Source: Magnaporthiopsis rhizophila
Lineage: Eukaryota > Ascomycota > Sordariomycetes > Magnaporthales > Magnaporthaceae
Assembly: GCA_003049465.1 (NCBI GenBank)
Contig: PYSS01000027.1
Location: forward strand, 115,842 to 179,841
Length of the DNA stretch: 64,000 nucleotides
Direction of reading: 5' to 3'
The notes under the pieces were generated by a model that was not told the DNA's origin, made no database searches, and saw nothing but the letters and a program-made list of their open reading frames with translations. A program made the position numbers and the translations under genes. Below are positions 1 to 11,681 of this stretch, in pieces (the stretch's first letter is position 1; each line of letters starts with the position of its first letter).

Positions 1-29
<29 letters not shown>
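1..29. repeat. Poly-A tract at window edge
   Basis: An uninterrupted run of 29 A opens the window, followed by ordinary mixed sequence up to the forkhead gene stop at 149. Similar long A/T runs occur in several intergenic places here, so it may be a natural homopolymer or a poorly resolved assembly edge. Confidence 0.9.
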
Positions 30-31
<2 letters not shown>

Positions 32-148
32 AAGTGATCGCCGCCACCCAACCTCCCAAGCCCAGCGCATCATCCATCCAATCCAAAATGCCCCCACTCC
101 GCCTCCTGTGATACCTGTGTGTGCCCATGCACAAGATGCCTTGGCTCG

Positions 149-3100
149 TCACCTCGGCAGGCCAGCATGGCTCCGCCGCCTCTGGTGCGCGCCCTTTGCC
201 AACGGAGAGCCGGGCCTGGTCGGCCGAGGGGCCATGGCCACGAGGCCGGTGTCAGCTGGCCTGCCACGTCCCTGCTGCTGCTGCTGCTGCTGCAACAAGG
301 CCACGTCTTCGTCCATGTCGGCATCGGCATCGGCGTCGGCATCTGCGTCTGCATCTATGTCTGCCGCTTGTGGCTTCAGCTGCTGCGGCGACATTGCCGC
401 AGGTGACGACTCCGTCTTGATGGGTGTGCACTGCTGCCGCCGCTGCTGTGTGCCGGCGTTGGACGGCAGGAACGCGTTCTCGAAAGCTGACATGCGAGTA
501 GCCGGAGAAGAAGAAGAGGCAGAAGAAGCAGCCGTGCCAGCACGGTCGATGCCAGGAACCGGGTTGGTGGGTAAACTCGCCGGCGCCGTAAGCATCAGCG
601 ACATCGCGCCGTAGCAACTGCTCGAGGTGGAGGCGGGTGGCACGACAGCTGAAGCGTCCGGCTGCTGGTAGTCGCCGACGTGGTAGCGGGCACCAATCTG
701 CTGGCCGCCGCCGGGCGCCTGCAGTGGCGCCTGCTGCATTGCCAGCCTGTCACGCTGCTCCTGCAGGCGACGCTCCTGCTCCAGGTAATCGTAGTAGTGC
801 CGTCCCTGCTCGCCTACCAAGTGTGATGCAGCCGTAGGTGCGGCAGGGAGGAGGTGCTGCTGCTGCTGGTGGTGGGCAGAGGGCTGCAGGTTTGGACCAC
901 ACAGGTGCACCATCTCCGCGCTCGTGCCTCCTCTCGGCACGCCAGTGTGGCCGTCGTAGCTCGGCTGGTAGTGCATATCGTGGTGGGCCATGGGCGTAGA
1001 CAACCCAGCAACACCCCTGGGTCCGCCGTAGTCGACGCTTCCCCTAATGAACCTACCAGGAGAAGGGGTGGCGGGAAGGTGGTGGTGGTGGTGGTGGTGG
1101 TGTTGGAGGTGTAAGGCCTGGTCCTGACCATGGCCACGTAGCGGCGAGGCAATGGGGGAGGAAGGACCGGCTGCAGCAGCCATGCCGAACTGGCGGTGTG
1201 AAGACGGCGACGAGGAAGCTAGGTGGTATTGCTGCTGCTGCCTCAAGATCCTGCTGCCGCCCTTTCCGCGTGTCTTGTTCCTGTCGCGCGTCGTCGGCAG
1301 CACGTAACCGGCTTTGACCGCCCAGGGCTCTAGGTACCATAGGGCAAGCTTCTTGTCGTCCCGCGCCGACGTTCCCTTCTTCTTCTTCCTCGCGTCCGTT
1401 GCGCCGTCGCCTGGAGCATCTTTCGGCGAACCGCTCCCGCCGGGCTTCACCTTTGTAAAAGCCTGGTTCCATAGGGTTTTTGCAACAGGTCAGTTGGCTT
1501 CATTTTTTTCGTTTTTCCACCCTGTTTTTCTTTTCTTTTCTCCCTCTCGCCAAAGTTGGCTTACCCTATTCATGCTGAGATTGTGGCGGATACTATTCAT
1601 CCACCCGTTCGTCCCGCCCAAATCCTCCTGGCGCTTGGTGGTGTTCTTGTCGAACCAGTCGTAAATCTTCTGCAGCTCCATTGGCCTGAAATCGTTGTCC
1701 CTGAAGCATTGGAATATCAGCTTGGCGTAGGGGATGTTGGGCTTTGCCGACTCCCCTTGGGCACCAGACTGCCTGCTTGGATCCTGCCTCTGGGTGGCCG
1801 ACGCGCCCGTAAACTCTCGAGCCTCGCTGCCCCTCGTCTGAACGCTTAGTGTATCTGCCACTCCCTGCTGCTGTTGATGGTCTTGCTGCTGCTGCTGAGG
1901 CCGGCCGGCGAAGGCAGTGCCATCGCCAGTGCCGTGCTGCTCAGGGAAGCCGGAACCTCCGTGGGAAGGACCCGCGAGGAACGCAGGCGGACTGTCATAA
2001 CCTCGGGGCAACGGGCGGTTGTTCTCAGGGTATGGATTCAACAGGGTAGTAGTAGCCCTGCTGCCCAGCGCTCCGCTTAGTTGTTGCTGCTGTCCATACT
2101 GTTGCGACTGGTCGGCAAAGCTATCGCCGGCGACGAGGTTGCTGCTGTTAGCAAAGTGGTAGCTGCTGCTCCTTCCAGATAGCATGGGATAGTTGCCCAT
2201 GCCGCCGACGCGCACTCGCTGGAAGTTTGTCCGCGGCGTGACGCGGTTGCTCTGAAAGGTAGGGGTGGACGGCAACGAGTAGTCGAGGCCGGGCGTTGGG
2301 CTGTTGGCGAACAAAGCCGGAGCGTCGATGGAGGGGGTGGGAGCGGCCGGATACGTTGGCGACGAGGCTACCGGGGTCAAGCTCGACGACATCGCTTGCT
2401 GGGGCTGGTAGAGGACGACGCCCGAGCCCAAGTCGAAAGCGCCAAACTGCTGGTTCTGATGCTGGTGGTGGGGTGCGCCGTAGTTGTGCTTACCCCCTGC
2501 TGGCATCACCGATGTTTGGTCCTCGGAGCCGGCCAGGATGCCTTGGGTGAAAGCTTGCCAGTTGATCTCGTACGGATCAGGTGCTTGCTGGGAAGGCGGC
2601 AGGGACGGTGTAGCGGCCGGCCAGGACGGGTCAACAGTATTAAAAGCGACGGCGAGGTCGCCAGCCCTAGAGCTGTAGCCGATGTCCGTGACGCCGTCGT
2701 CGGCAGCACCGCTGGCCTTTCCCGCCTGGAAGTCTACCAGAGCAAGGGTGCTGTGGTTCAGGGGCGTGGAGGGGTAGAGACTAAACTTGTGATCTGGGAT
2801 CACGTCGTGGTCGTATTCCTCCCGGGCGGAGGCGGCGCTGTCGGAGACGGGGTACCAGCACGCCACGTCTTCCAGCTGGGTCATCAACGGGGTGTGCAGC
2901 CCGAGGATCTCTGGCTCGCTGGAGACGTGTGGTGAGGGCTCGCCGCTTGTTGTGCCGGGATGCGGCGTCATAGCTTCCAGCATGGTATCCGGCGAAGGGT
3001 GCTGGGAGGGGCCGCCGCTGTGGTGGCTTGGCGTTGGCGGCGGCAGGCCGTTGTTGCCGTTGTTGTCGCAGGCGTTATTGTTCTTCGTGTTGCTGTTGCT

Positions 3101-3415
3101 GGTGTCTCGCTCCATCTTCAGATGGTCATCAGCCGAAAAGAGAGTGGAGGTTGGTGTTCCTGCCGCGAGCGTTGAGGAGAAAGACTGGGCCAACGTTCCA
3201 GAGTACTTGGCTTGCTGGCGGGGGTGGTCGCTTTTGTGACCAGGCGTGTACCAATCACTCGCAAGGTGCGACGCGGGAGCTTGGGGAACATCTTGACGGC
3301 TCAGGCTCCGCTCGATAGGTATGGGTGCGGTAGATGGCTGTGTCGGGCAGGGCAGATCAGACGACGGCTGGCGACTGTCTGCTGGCACCAGCAGGTTGTT
3401 GGGGTAGTCTGCCAT
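149..3415 (-). CDS. Forkhead (winged-helix) transcription factor
   Basis: Predicted nuclear DNA-binding regulator of about 1054 residues in two exons (3415-1565 and 1462-149). The intron 1564-1463 has a GTAAG donor, and removing it joins the winged-helix core in phase 0. The forkhead domain covers roughly residues 558-650: KPNIPYAKLIFQCF opens it, helix 3 reads NGWMNSIRHNLSMNR, and LALWYLEPW follows about 45 residues later. No FHA domain is visible, so it is not a Fkh1/Fkh2-type protein. The start at 3415 (MADYPNNLL) is the first plausible ATG; an open frame reaches upstream without an ATG through a phenylalanine run encoded by poly-A/T, which I read as 5' UTR. The long N-terminus is Ser/Pro/Gln-rich. 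The C-terminal half carries histidine, Asp-Ala and glutamine runs. Family identity is firm, target genes unknown. Confidence 0.88.
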
Positions 3416-4626
3416 CTTATCGTTGCCCCGGGTGGCTGGTGTCTTTCTGAGAGGATTACCCTTGGAGGCTGTTATGGCACGAGCGGTGTGGCGGAACCAA
3501 AAAGGAAAGTAAAAAAAAAAAAACGTGCTTGTATGCTTTGTATCAAGATGGTTCGCGGTGGCGGCGTGGGTGATGGGGACCCTGGTGAACGCCAAGACCC
3601 TCTTTTTTCGCGTGCTGCCTTTGCACGGTGCTGGAGCCGACAGCGACACCGCGGGGACGAATCAGAAAGAATCGAACGAAGGGCAGGGCAGGCAATGGGC
3701 CAGCATAGGGTGGGGGGCCCGCACAGCTGTCAACAGAACTAAGCCCCAGAGCGAGGTGACGTCTGCCTCACAGGTGTACAATACACGACGGGACGCTGTA
3801 GTGTAATAAGCCGAGCAGACCTGTGCGCCACTCTAAAGCAAAATGCAAAACAGGAGCAGGCCGGAAGGGCGTGATGGTCCGACCAGGAGGGCCAGCAAAG
3901 AAGAAATCCTGATACGTAGGTGAGCAGCACGCAAAGGCGACTGCGTGTGGCTACATCAGTTGGGCGTTGGCCACGAACGGGTGAACAGCTCGATACAGCT
4001 GCCAGCTGAAGGAAGGAGGTAAGAGTAAAACAAGGTTAGGTGCTCGCAAAAAAAGAGCTTGACGAGAGAGGATCAAGTGCAGGTGACGCCTGAGCGAGAG
4101 AGGTTTATCAGAACTTGTTGAGACCCAAGACATCTGGACCCAGGAACCGGGAACAGAAACGGCTTGATCTCGGGGACTTTCGACCACTACTTATTTCTCA
4201 GGTTAGACTGAGTCTACAGACAGGGGAAAAGCCCGGGCCAGACCACAACCTGATTTTGTCGGAGCTTTTTTGCGCTCCTGGCTCTCCCATCCGTCCATGA
4301 CAGACCCAGGAGACACCAGCCAAACTACATGTAGGTATATCATATTTGTCCAAAAAGAGACACCACCGTCCCCGCCTCAGGCCAGCGGCGGGGATAGAAG
4401 AACAGGTACCCAGGTACCCGGGAGCGCGCACAGTCCCGCCATGCCAGATACACCCGCGGCTCCGCCATTTTCTTGCGGAAGGAGAAGCATAAGAGGTCCC
4501 CCTGGCAGCGGCGGCGACGCTGTTGAGTGTGTATCTGCTGCCGTTGAGTCAGGACGCGCATATGACAGGTCGACACACGCCCAGGGCGTGTGCCTGCTTT
4601 CTGTGTCATGGGGAGGTAAGTGTGGG

Positions 4627-4674
4627 GTGTGTGTGTGTGTGCATGCGTGTGTGTGTGTGTGTATGTGTGTGTGT
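4627..4674. repeat. Interrupted (GT)n microsatellite
   Basis: About 48 bp of GT repeats broken by GCATGC and ATG steps, in the forkhead upstream region. Histidine/threonine-rich frames across it are repeat artefacts. Confidence 0.9.
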
Positions 4675-5787
4675 TTTCAGCAACAGCACGCCGCCGTGTT
4701 TCCACGGTGCATACGCCATACAATGCTGCATGTATGCCCTCGTGTTTGCGAAAGCTGCGAGGTCGGAGGGGAGGGGCAGGAAACATCAGGGACGGTTGAA
4801 TTATGGTGGCCCAGGGGGACGAGAGGGAGAGAAAGACAAAGTTCTGGGCTTTCCAGCCGAGGCAACATGACAATTCGCCAAAGCTGTCACAACTCACAAG
4901 CAAACGGCCAGAAAACGAGGGGTCACTCTTTTTGGCCTCCAGGGGCCGTAGCCGGCACCACCGCTCGCTAGCCTCCCGCCCGTGCAGGGGCATATTGCAG
5001 CTCCAGAAACGAAAACGACACTTCTGATGGCCGACGGCGAGCCATGGACAAAGAAGGAAAGGGGCGGCGGGGGAAACGGCTGGTTCGGTCCGGGAAGTGG
5101 GGAAGGGGCAACAAGGACACTAGCAGAGGGGCAAAAGAGAGCAAGACGCTGGAGACCAAACTGCATTCGTCGCATGCGCATTCCCATCCTGTCCCCCACG
5201 TCCCAAGGAGCTAATGTAGTTCGGCCGCCGGGGAGCCAGGCTCAGGGGAAAAAAGAGAGAAAGAAGAAAAGACCTGGGAACGGAACCTAGCAGCCTTCGT
5301 CCTGGCCCCTCCTCAGATAACGGCCGCAGGCTGCATCTGCATCTGGGTGGGCTAGTGGTTGGGTGTGCGTGTGCGTCTGTGGTTTGCAGCATGGACATGT
5401 CGATGGCCGAAAGCAAGGGAAAATGTGGTCGACCGGCCGGCTGGAAAGTGGACCGGGAAGCCGGCTGCTGCTGTCAAAGGTGCTGCTGGCGCTGGTGCTG
5501 GTAAGGGGCGGGTGTCGGCAGAAAGCAGCAGCAGTAGTGGCAGGTCCAGAATGGCACAGCCAGGAAGGCATGGGGGACACCGGGCCATGAGGTAATACGA
5601 CAAAGGCAGGGAGGGGCGATGAGGCGGGCAGCGCAGCGATTCCAGGTCGTGCAGAAACGACAGCTCCCATGACCGTTGTTGAAAACAAGCCGGCCTGACT
5701 GCCGCGAAAGGGCCTGAGGCAGCAGAGAGGGACGGGAAGGACGACCAAAAAGATGGGATGGACAAAAAGGGGAAGCGGGAGAGGCCT

Positions 5788-5815
5788 CCAGGTCCAGGTC
5801 CAGGTCCAGGTCCAG
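5788..5815. repeat. (CCAGGT) hexamer repeat
   Basis: Four full CCAGGT units plus CCAG in tandem, in non-coding DNA. A short CCA trinucleotide run follows at about 5868-5892. Confidence 0.9.
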
Positions 5816-6486
5816 TCTAGTTACCGTGAACTCCACACAGCCACCAAGCAGAGACGGTAAGCCTGTCCTCCCACCACCACCACCACCACCACCCGCGGGC
5901 GCCCACCTAATTAGCTAGCTAACTACCTAGTACACTGGCTGCCTGCCATCCGCGTCGTGGATGGGTGGATGGAGCCCTTTCGTGCCGACTGCAAAGAGCC
6001 GCGCGCGGCGCGACGGCGCACAAAAACCCAGGGAGGCCCCTTCGCTTAAAGTCGCGACGGCGAGCCAATGAATATCGCCGTAAAGAAGGTCCTTCCCATG
6101 ATGAAGGGCAGCACAAAGGGCCTGTACTCCCCTATGAAGTGAAGGGAAGGGAAAGGGAGGGGAGGAAGCAGAGGGCCCACGATGCCAAGGAAGCGGGAAG
6201 GGGCGGGCCCATTCTTCTCCCTTTTCTGGACGCTGGGCCCTTGGTGTCACACGGTGATTTGCATAGACAATGCCATTGTATCTGCCCTAGACGCCGCTGT
6301 TGCTCGCAGCCGAGCCCGCCAATCCCGTTCTGTCGACGTGGGGGTCGCTGCTGCGTTTCAACGGGCGAGCGAAGCCGAGGAACAAGGCTGGGCTGGCGTC
6401 ATTGAAAATAAAATACAATATTGACATAGACATGGGTCAGTAGGGAGTCAAATATGACAGAAAAAAAAACATAAAACAAAAAAAAG

Positions 6487-6708
6487 AAAAAAAAAAAAAA
6501 AAAAAAAAAACCCCCAAACTTTGCCCGTCCACAATGTTTGCAGCAACAAGCATCCATCATCCATCTCCATCAATCAATAGCTACCTCTACAGGCTGAGGA
6601 GCCGCCTCCCACGTCTCCATATTTCTGTCAATGTTTGCTAAGCACACGCCCCCACCCTTTTTTTCAGTCTTGTCCTTTTTTTTTGTTTTATTTCTTTTTT
6701 TTTTTTTT

Positions 6709-6765
<57 letters not shown>
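6487..6765. repeat. Long poly-A and poly-T runs
   Basis: An A run of 24 (6487-6510) is followed by CCCCC. Then T-rich DNA culminates in T26 (6695-6720), one C, and T44 (6722-6765). These are the longest homopolymers in the window; their length in the assembly may be unreliable. Confidence 0.9.
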
Positions 6766-7829
6766 CGCCTCTTGTCCTTTTGCCTGCCGGGAACAAAGAA
6801 AGCCAAGGGCAGGCTCGCAGATGCAGAAATGAAAAAGGCTGCAGCAACAACCCCTGTCCGTTGACAAAGTTGACAGACCCGCCCCCGCAGAAAGGACGGC
6901 GGCCAGCCCAGAACCAAAATCGTTTTCGTCACACTCGTTGCAGACAACCCGCGCCGCCCAAGCTCTTTTCTCACCCAGCCATTCCCAATCTTCCCCAACT
7001 TCGCAAAGTGGCGGTCAAAGTGGTCTGTCATTTGGCCTCTTCCTGGAAGTGGACAAGGAGTCACTGTGACACGTAAAAAAGCCAGCAGATCAAAAAAAAA
7101 AAAAAAAAGGGGCGTGACGGCGAAAAATACCTATTAAATAAAAACGAGCGGACCAGTAACGGCAGGTATTTTCCCACACATATCCCCGAATCGGTGCTAC
7201 CGCGTGTTACAAACGCGAGGGGAAAGGGTGAAGAAAAAATATCCGGCGTGATGTCGACACCCAAAAAACTCCGTGTGATAAAACGCCCTTTATGGCAGGC
7301 GTGTGCCGCCGTTTCCTTTTTGTTACACGTCAACATTTCATTATGGGACCGCAAGCATTACAACGTTAGAACAACCGAGAGAGGGAGAGAGAGAGGGAGA
7401 AGGGCTGCCCATGTGAGGAAGGAAGAAGGAGCATGTGCTCCGGGGACACACGTAAACCGACCGTCCCGCACTGACATGATGTAAACCCCATCCGCAACCC
7501 GAAATCCCCCGCCTGGCCCTCCCCATATCTCTAGTCCAAAAAAGTGGTCGACCATACACCCACCATTAACCCCAGAGATGCCAACCGAGACCAAGAGAAT
7601 GCAGAGAGAAAAGGAGTGAGAAAACGAAGAAAATCCGGCAAAGCGCGCTGCATGTCGACAGACGAAAAAGGAAGCCGAGGACGACGATCCCTTTCGGGCG
7701 GGGTGTGTAAAACAATAAAACAGTTCGCTTCGGAGGGGCCAGCAGGCCGGAGACAGGGGGCCGGCATCCGCGGAGGCTGTCGTGGCCTTCTCTTGGGGCG
7801 TCGACAAAAGAAGGACCCGGGGTTTGAAC

Positions 7830-8214
7830 TTATTTTCTGTAGTAGATCTGCGGGTGACAGGTTAGTCATGTAAGTCGCAAAGCACCACGTATGCAAGCCG
7901 CAGATGCGAAGGGAGGGCCGGGGGGCTAAATTGGACTCTTGGCCTTACCCTCTTGAACATGAAATGCAATTGGAGAATTCCCTAGCGCCAGCATGTCAGC
8001 AGCCACACAAGGACAATTTAAAGGCAGTAGTGGGGCACACAACAACAAGCAAAAGAAAAGCGAAGGGGCATGAGGAATGAGGCAGGGATGACAGGACCTG
8101 GGTAGTCGGAGGGCACCACGCTTGCGCACGTCTTCTTTTGGTGCCGCAGCAGCTCCAGCCAGTCGGCCGCTGGCACGTGTGGGGGGTGGCCACCCCGAGT
8201 CTGGCCCGCAGGGG

Positions 8215-8254
<40 letters not shown>

Positions 8255-9980
8255 ATGGGTGGGCTTGTGTGGTTGACGGCTGAGAACATCGCCGATCGAC
8301 AAGCCCAGGACAGTAGCCGTCGATAGAAGGATACCAGGAGACAAGCAAACAACTTACCTTGTCAAAGCTGCTCTTGAACCCACGCTCCCTCTTGGAGCTG
8401 TAGTCCCACTCCTTGTCGACAATGCGGAAGGCAATGTCCTCGTACGGCGGGCCGGCGATGAAGCGGATCAGACACGTGTCCTCCTTACCCGCGGGCGCCG
8501 TGCTCTCGCCGCGTCGGCGCCCGTCCTCGCGGATGATCTTGAAGGTCGGTGCCTTGGTCTTGTCGATCAGGTCCGGGTAGAAGATGTTAAAGCGGTAGCC
8601 GTGCACTGTCCGGGGCGGCGGGTTTTCGTGGTCGTAGTGCGTCTGGTTGTACTTGTTCCACTCGTAGCCCATCTGCACCCGGTTGAAGTAGCGTGGCTTG
8701 CGCGGCCGGTGTTTGTTGGCCCACCACGGCCTGGACTTGGTCAGCGTCTCCTCCGCCGTCAGGATCTCCTCGTCCTCGCCCACGCCGCGCGCCAGCTCCC
8801 GCTCGTACAGCGCCCGGGCCGCTTGCGAGAAGTCGTCCGCCTCGCCTTGCGCGAACCGTGCCGTGCCCGGCGGTGCCGGCCCCGAGGAGGCTGATGTGGA
8901 TGCGGCCGGCTCGGTGCTGGGTCCTGCGCTCGACGCTGCCGCCCCCACCGCCACCAACGCCGTAGACGGCCCCGACGAGGAGCCCTCCACTGCCGTCTCA
9001 ATGTTCTTTCCTTCCATGGACTTGGGCGCCGTCCACGTCAACGAGCCGGCGCCCCGCCTCGCGCCCTGCGGCGGGCGGCTGAGCACGTTGGAGTTGGCCA
9101 GCGCCTGCGGGTCCAAGTTCTTGAGCAGCCCCAGGCGCACCTGATGGATTTCCTCCATGATGACGTTCAGCCTCGCCTTAGCCTTGTACACCAGCAGGCT
9201 CTTGAGGAGGTTCTCCCAGTAGTCTGGGTCGATCTGCTCGTTGGAGTCCAGCTTGGCCCGGATCTGCTTCTCGAGCGCCTCGAGCTGCTCGTACGTTTTG
9301 GGCCCCAGGATCTTGTCCACGTTGGCCGCGACCGACTCGGCCGTCGACGTGCCGCCGCCGTCGGCGCCGCCCTCGGGCCCCAGCTGCTTGCGGCGGTCTG
9401 CGCAGAGCGCCTGGAGTGCGCGCCAGTACTCGAGGTTGCGCGCGCTGGTCTCGAGCGTCAGGTAAGACTTTATCTCGGCCTCGACCCCGTCCAGCTGCTT
9501 CTCGCTCAGGCCGGCGATGAGCTTGGCCGGCCGCGGCACGTTAATGGCCACGTCGGCCTCGTCGTCGTCGAGCGCGTCGCGGTCCTCGTCGACCCAGCGC
9601 AGGTTGAAGGCCAGGAAGTCGGCCGGCTTGGCGCGCCGCTCGCGCACCCGGATGTCGGCCTTCTTCTTGGACTGCCGCAGCACGAACTTGTCCTCGCCAG
9701 CCACGAACTCCTCCGACTGCTCGTCCTGCGTCTTCCAGGTCTTGTGGTTGTTGGTCGCGGGTGGCGGCATTGCGCCGCCGCGACTACCGCCGCCGCCGCT
9801 GCCGGAGCTGTGTGGCGGCCTCCTGTTTCCGCGGTTCCGCCCTGGCTTTGATACTCGATTTGCCGGGTCGCGTCTTGGAGCGGTGATATCTCGATCTCGG
9901 TTCCGGTCGCTGCCCGCGGGCGCGTCGCCTGGGGTCGGCGACTTCGAGCCCGCGATCATCGCGGCACGCCCAGGATCCAT
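7830..9980 (-). CDS. Cactin, spliceosome-associated protein
   Basis: Cactin is a conserved nuclear factor linked to pre-mRNA splicing. The protein is about 557 residues in three exons: 9980-8358, 7981-7949 and 7847-7830. Introns are 8357-7982 (376 bp, donor GTAAGT) and 7948-7848 (donor GTAAGG, acceptor CGCAG); both are phase 0. The C-terminal cactin domain (about residues 430-557) includes YNQTHYDHENPPPRTVHGY, FNIFYPDLIDKTKAPTFKI and GPPYEDIAFRIVDKEW. It ends GILQLHFMFKR then IYYRK, the family terminus, which is seen only after splicing the 11- and 5-codon end exons. The N-terminus is Arg/Gly/Ser-rich and disordered; residues about 130-330 match the cactin middle region. I start at 9980 (MDPGRAAM); the frame stays open upstream without ATG. 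The large first intron contains a GT microsatellite. Confidence 0.92.
8216..8253. repeat. (GT)n microsatellite inside a cactin intron
   Basis: A nearly pure GT run of about 38 bp in the first cactin intron. It explains much of why that intron (376 bp) is longer than its neighbours. Confidence 0.9.
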
Positions 9981-10556
9981 GTTGGCGGCGTAGGAGGACG
10001 ATTCGATACTGTTACGACGTTGGCGAGTTCTTCCACGGGTGCTCGGATAACAGAGAGAAAATGGACAATGCTTGAGCACTTTTCGACGTGGTGTTTGGCG
10101 ACTTGGCGATGATGGTGACGTTGGCCCATGGGCCTTGCAAGTGGGTCACGAAGAAGCCGAACGATGTCGCTGGGTTCCAGAAGGTATGACACGTGATCTG
10201 GCACGTGTCGCAGCGTGGTTTTTAGCTTGGAAGTCAGTTTTGTCCCGGCATGAATCGTTAACTCAACAGGAGACCAGGCGATGCCTGCAAATCATTCCAG
10301 GGCAGTAAGGGTGGGTCGAGATGGTCATGCTTCTATACCTCCGCTATTTAACCGCTACCCAGATGCAGGCGCCAAACTCCTCTTAAGCCATATTAAAATT
10401 ATACAGAAAGTCCACCGACCCGTAACAGTGACGGAGCAAACGCTATCCCCTCCTCCGGTCATGTAGTGGCCAGGATCGAAATCCTGTATTTATCAAGTAA
10501 ACATGTATTCCCTTCCCTGCGATATCATTTAAAGCCATAGACAAGCCAACTCGGAA
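9981..10556. other. Intergenic: cactin promoter and 3' region of membrane-protein gene
   Basis: No coding frame with support. It contains the cactin upstream region (right-to-left) and sequence beyond the stop of the next gene. Confidence 0.6.
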
Positions 10557-11681
10557 TCAGACCAGCGACGCCGGCTTCACCCTCCCCATCTCGGACGGAT
10601 ATATGCCCGTGTCGTTGGTGAAACTCCGGGCGATGATGGTGCCGGCGCCGCCCTCGGGCCGGAACGCCGGGTGCGCCCAGATGGGCGGCGTGCGCGTGCG
10701 CAGCGACGGCGGCGGCACGGGTGGTGGTGCGTCCCTGTTGTTGCCACCCCAGCGCGCGTTGGCCCACGCCGGCGGGCACTTTTTGCCGTCTGGTAATTCC
10801 CATAGCCACCGCTGGCTCGAGCTCGGGCTGGGCTTGGGGCTGTTGTGGCTGTTGCTGCTGGCGCTGGCGCTCCTCTGGTTGTTGCTGTTGGTTTTATTAT
10901 TATTGTTGTTGTTGTTGTTATTATTACCGCTACTAGTTGGCCTGGATCCGGACGAGGGCGTGCCGGTGCCGACGCTGCCGCCATCTGCAATGTCCCTCCA
11001 AACGCAATGTGGCGGCTGCAAAACCGGGGGTGAGGACACGGGCGAAGGCGGCGCGCCCCCGAGGAGCATCTCCTTGGCATCGGAGTCAAACTCGTCGGTG
11101 CCGTCCGAGTTGGACCGCTGGCGTCTCGGCTGGTCGGACGTCCAGCTCGTCCGCGCGCCGGGGCTGGCGGGCGCCGGGGGCGGCGGCCCTTCGGGGATGC
11201 TGGGGGTGCCTTCCGACAGCGGCGGCCGGTCGACCGAGGCGCGGCTGCGCAGCGACTTGTCGATCATGGCGACGCGCACGCGCTCCTCCTCGAGCATGAC
11301 GGTCGACTGCGTCAGCTTGCGGCTGCGCTCGTACTCCTCCCACGTCAGGTACGGGTCGCGGCGCCGCGCCGACAGGAAGTCTTCGGCCGCCTCGGAGCGC
11401 CGGCGGCGGTGCCTTCGTACTATCGTGTAGACGACCATGCCCACCATGATGAGGAGCGCGAGGCCGAGGACTGCGATGACGACGATCAGAGGGATGTAGG
11501 TTTCCGATGTCCCCGCTACAGGCGAAGACGATACCCTTGGACTGCTTGCGTGCGAGAGGTCAGAAGCTGAAGGTGGCGGCGGCAGCGTTCTTGATGTGCT
11601 GACTGTGTTGTTGTTGTTGTTGTTGTCTGAAGCTGCGGAGATCGCCGAGTCGCGGGCGTGGACTCCCGCCCTGAGTATCAT
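10557..11681 (-). CDS. Single-pass membrane protein, conserved fungal unknown
   Basis: 374-residue intronless protein. A short Ser/Pro/Asn-rich N-terminal segment without a clear signal peptide is followed by one hydrophobic helix (about residues 63-87, IPLIVVIAVLGLALLIMVGM). Next comes a basic stop-transfer cluster (RRHRRRRS) and a long cytosolic tail. The tail has YLTWEEYERSRKL, Pro-rich segments, an asparagine run encoded by a (GTT)n tract near 10890-10925, and a C-terminus ending VKPASLV. The layout suggests N-out/C-in topology, like fungal transmembrane scaffold or sensor-type proteins, but I recognise no catalytic or binding domain. Function unknown; I am confident it is a real gene because codon use and helix-plus-basic cluster are coherent over the whole frame. 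Confidence 0.75.
   Translation of the reverse strand: MILRAGVHARDSAISAASDNNNNNNTVSTSRTLPPPPSASDLSHASSPRVSSSPVAGTSETYIPLIVVIAVLGLALLIMVGMVVYTIVRRHRRRRSEAAEDFLSARRRDPYLTWEEYERSRKLTQSTVMLEEERVRVAMIDKSLRSRASVDRPPLSEGTPSIPEGPPPPAPASPGARTSWTSDQPRRQRSNSDGTDEFDSDAKEMLLGGAPPSPVSSPPVLQPPHCVWRDIADGGSVGTGTPSSGSRPTSSGNNNNNNNNNNKTNSNNQRSASASSNSHNSPKPSPSSSQRWLWELPDGKKCPPAWANARWGGNNRDAPPPVPPPSLRTRTPPIWAHPAFRPEGGAGTIIARSFTNDTGIYPSEMGRVKPASLV

Larger units (their letters stand above)
3416..7829. other. 4.4-kb non-coding interval rich in simple repeats
   Basis: It lies between the forkhead start and the cactin stop. No open frame has family resemblance or the G/C-ending codon use of neighbouring genes. It holds (GT)n, (CCAGGT)n, (CCA)n and very long A and T runs. 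It probably contains the forkhead promoter and 5' leader and the cactin 3' region. Confidence 0.7.

Noticed and set aside
3416..3649. N-terminal extension of the forkhead protein
   Set aside because: The open frame begins with TTG and includes a Phe run from a poly-A/T tract; ATG 3415 is a better start.
6570..7064. Lysine-rich ORF of 164 codons
   Set aside because: It exists only because of the long T runs (poly-Lys on the minus strand); flanking sequence has no coding character.
8018..8352. His/Thr-rich ORFs across the GT repeat
   Set aside because: They lie in the first cactin intron and are products of the dinucleotide repeat.
9981..10079. Upstream extension of cactin
   Set aside because: The frame begins at GTG, not ATG, and has no cactin similarity.
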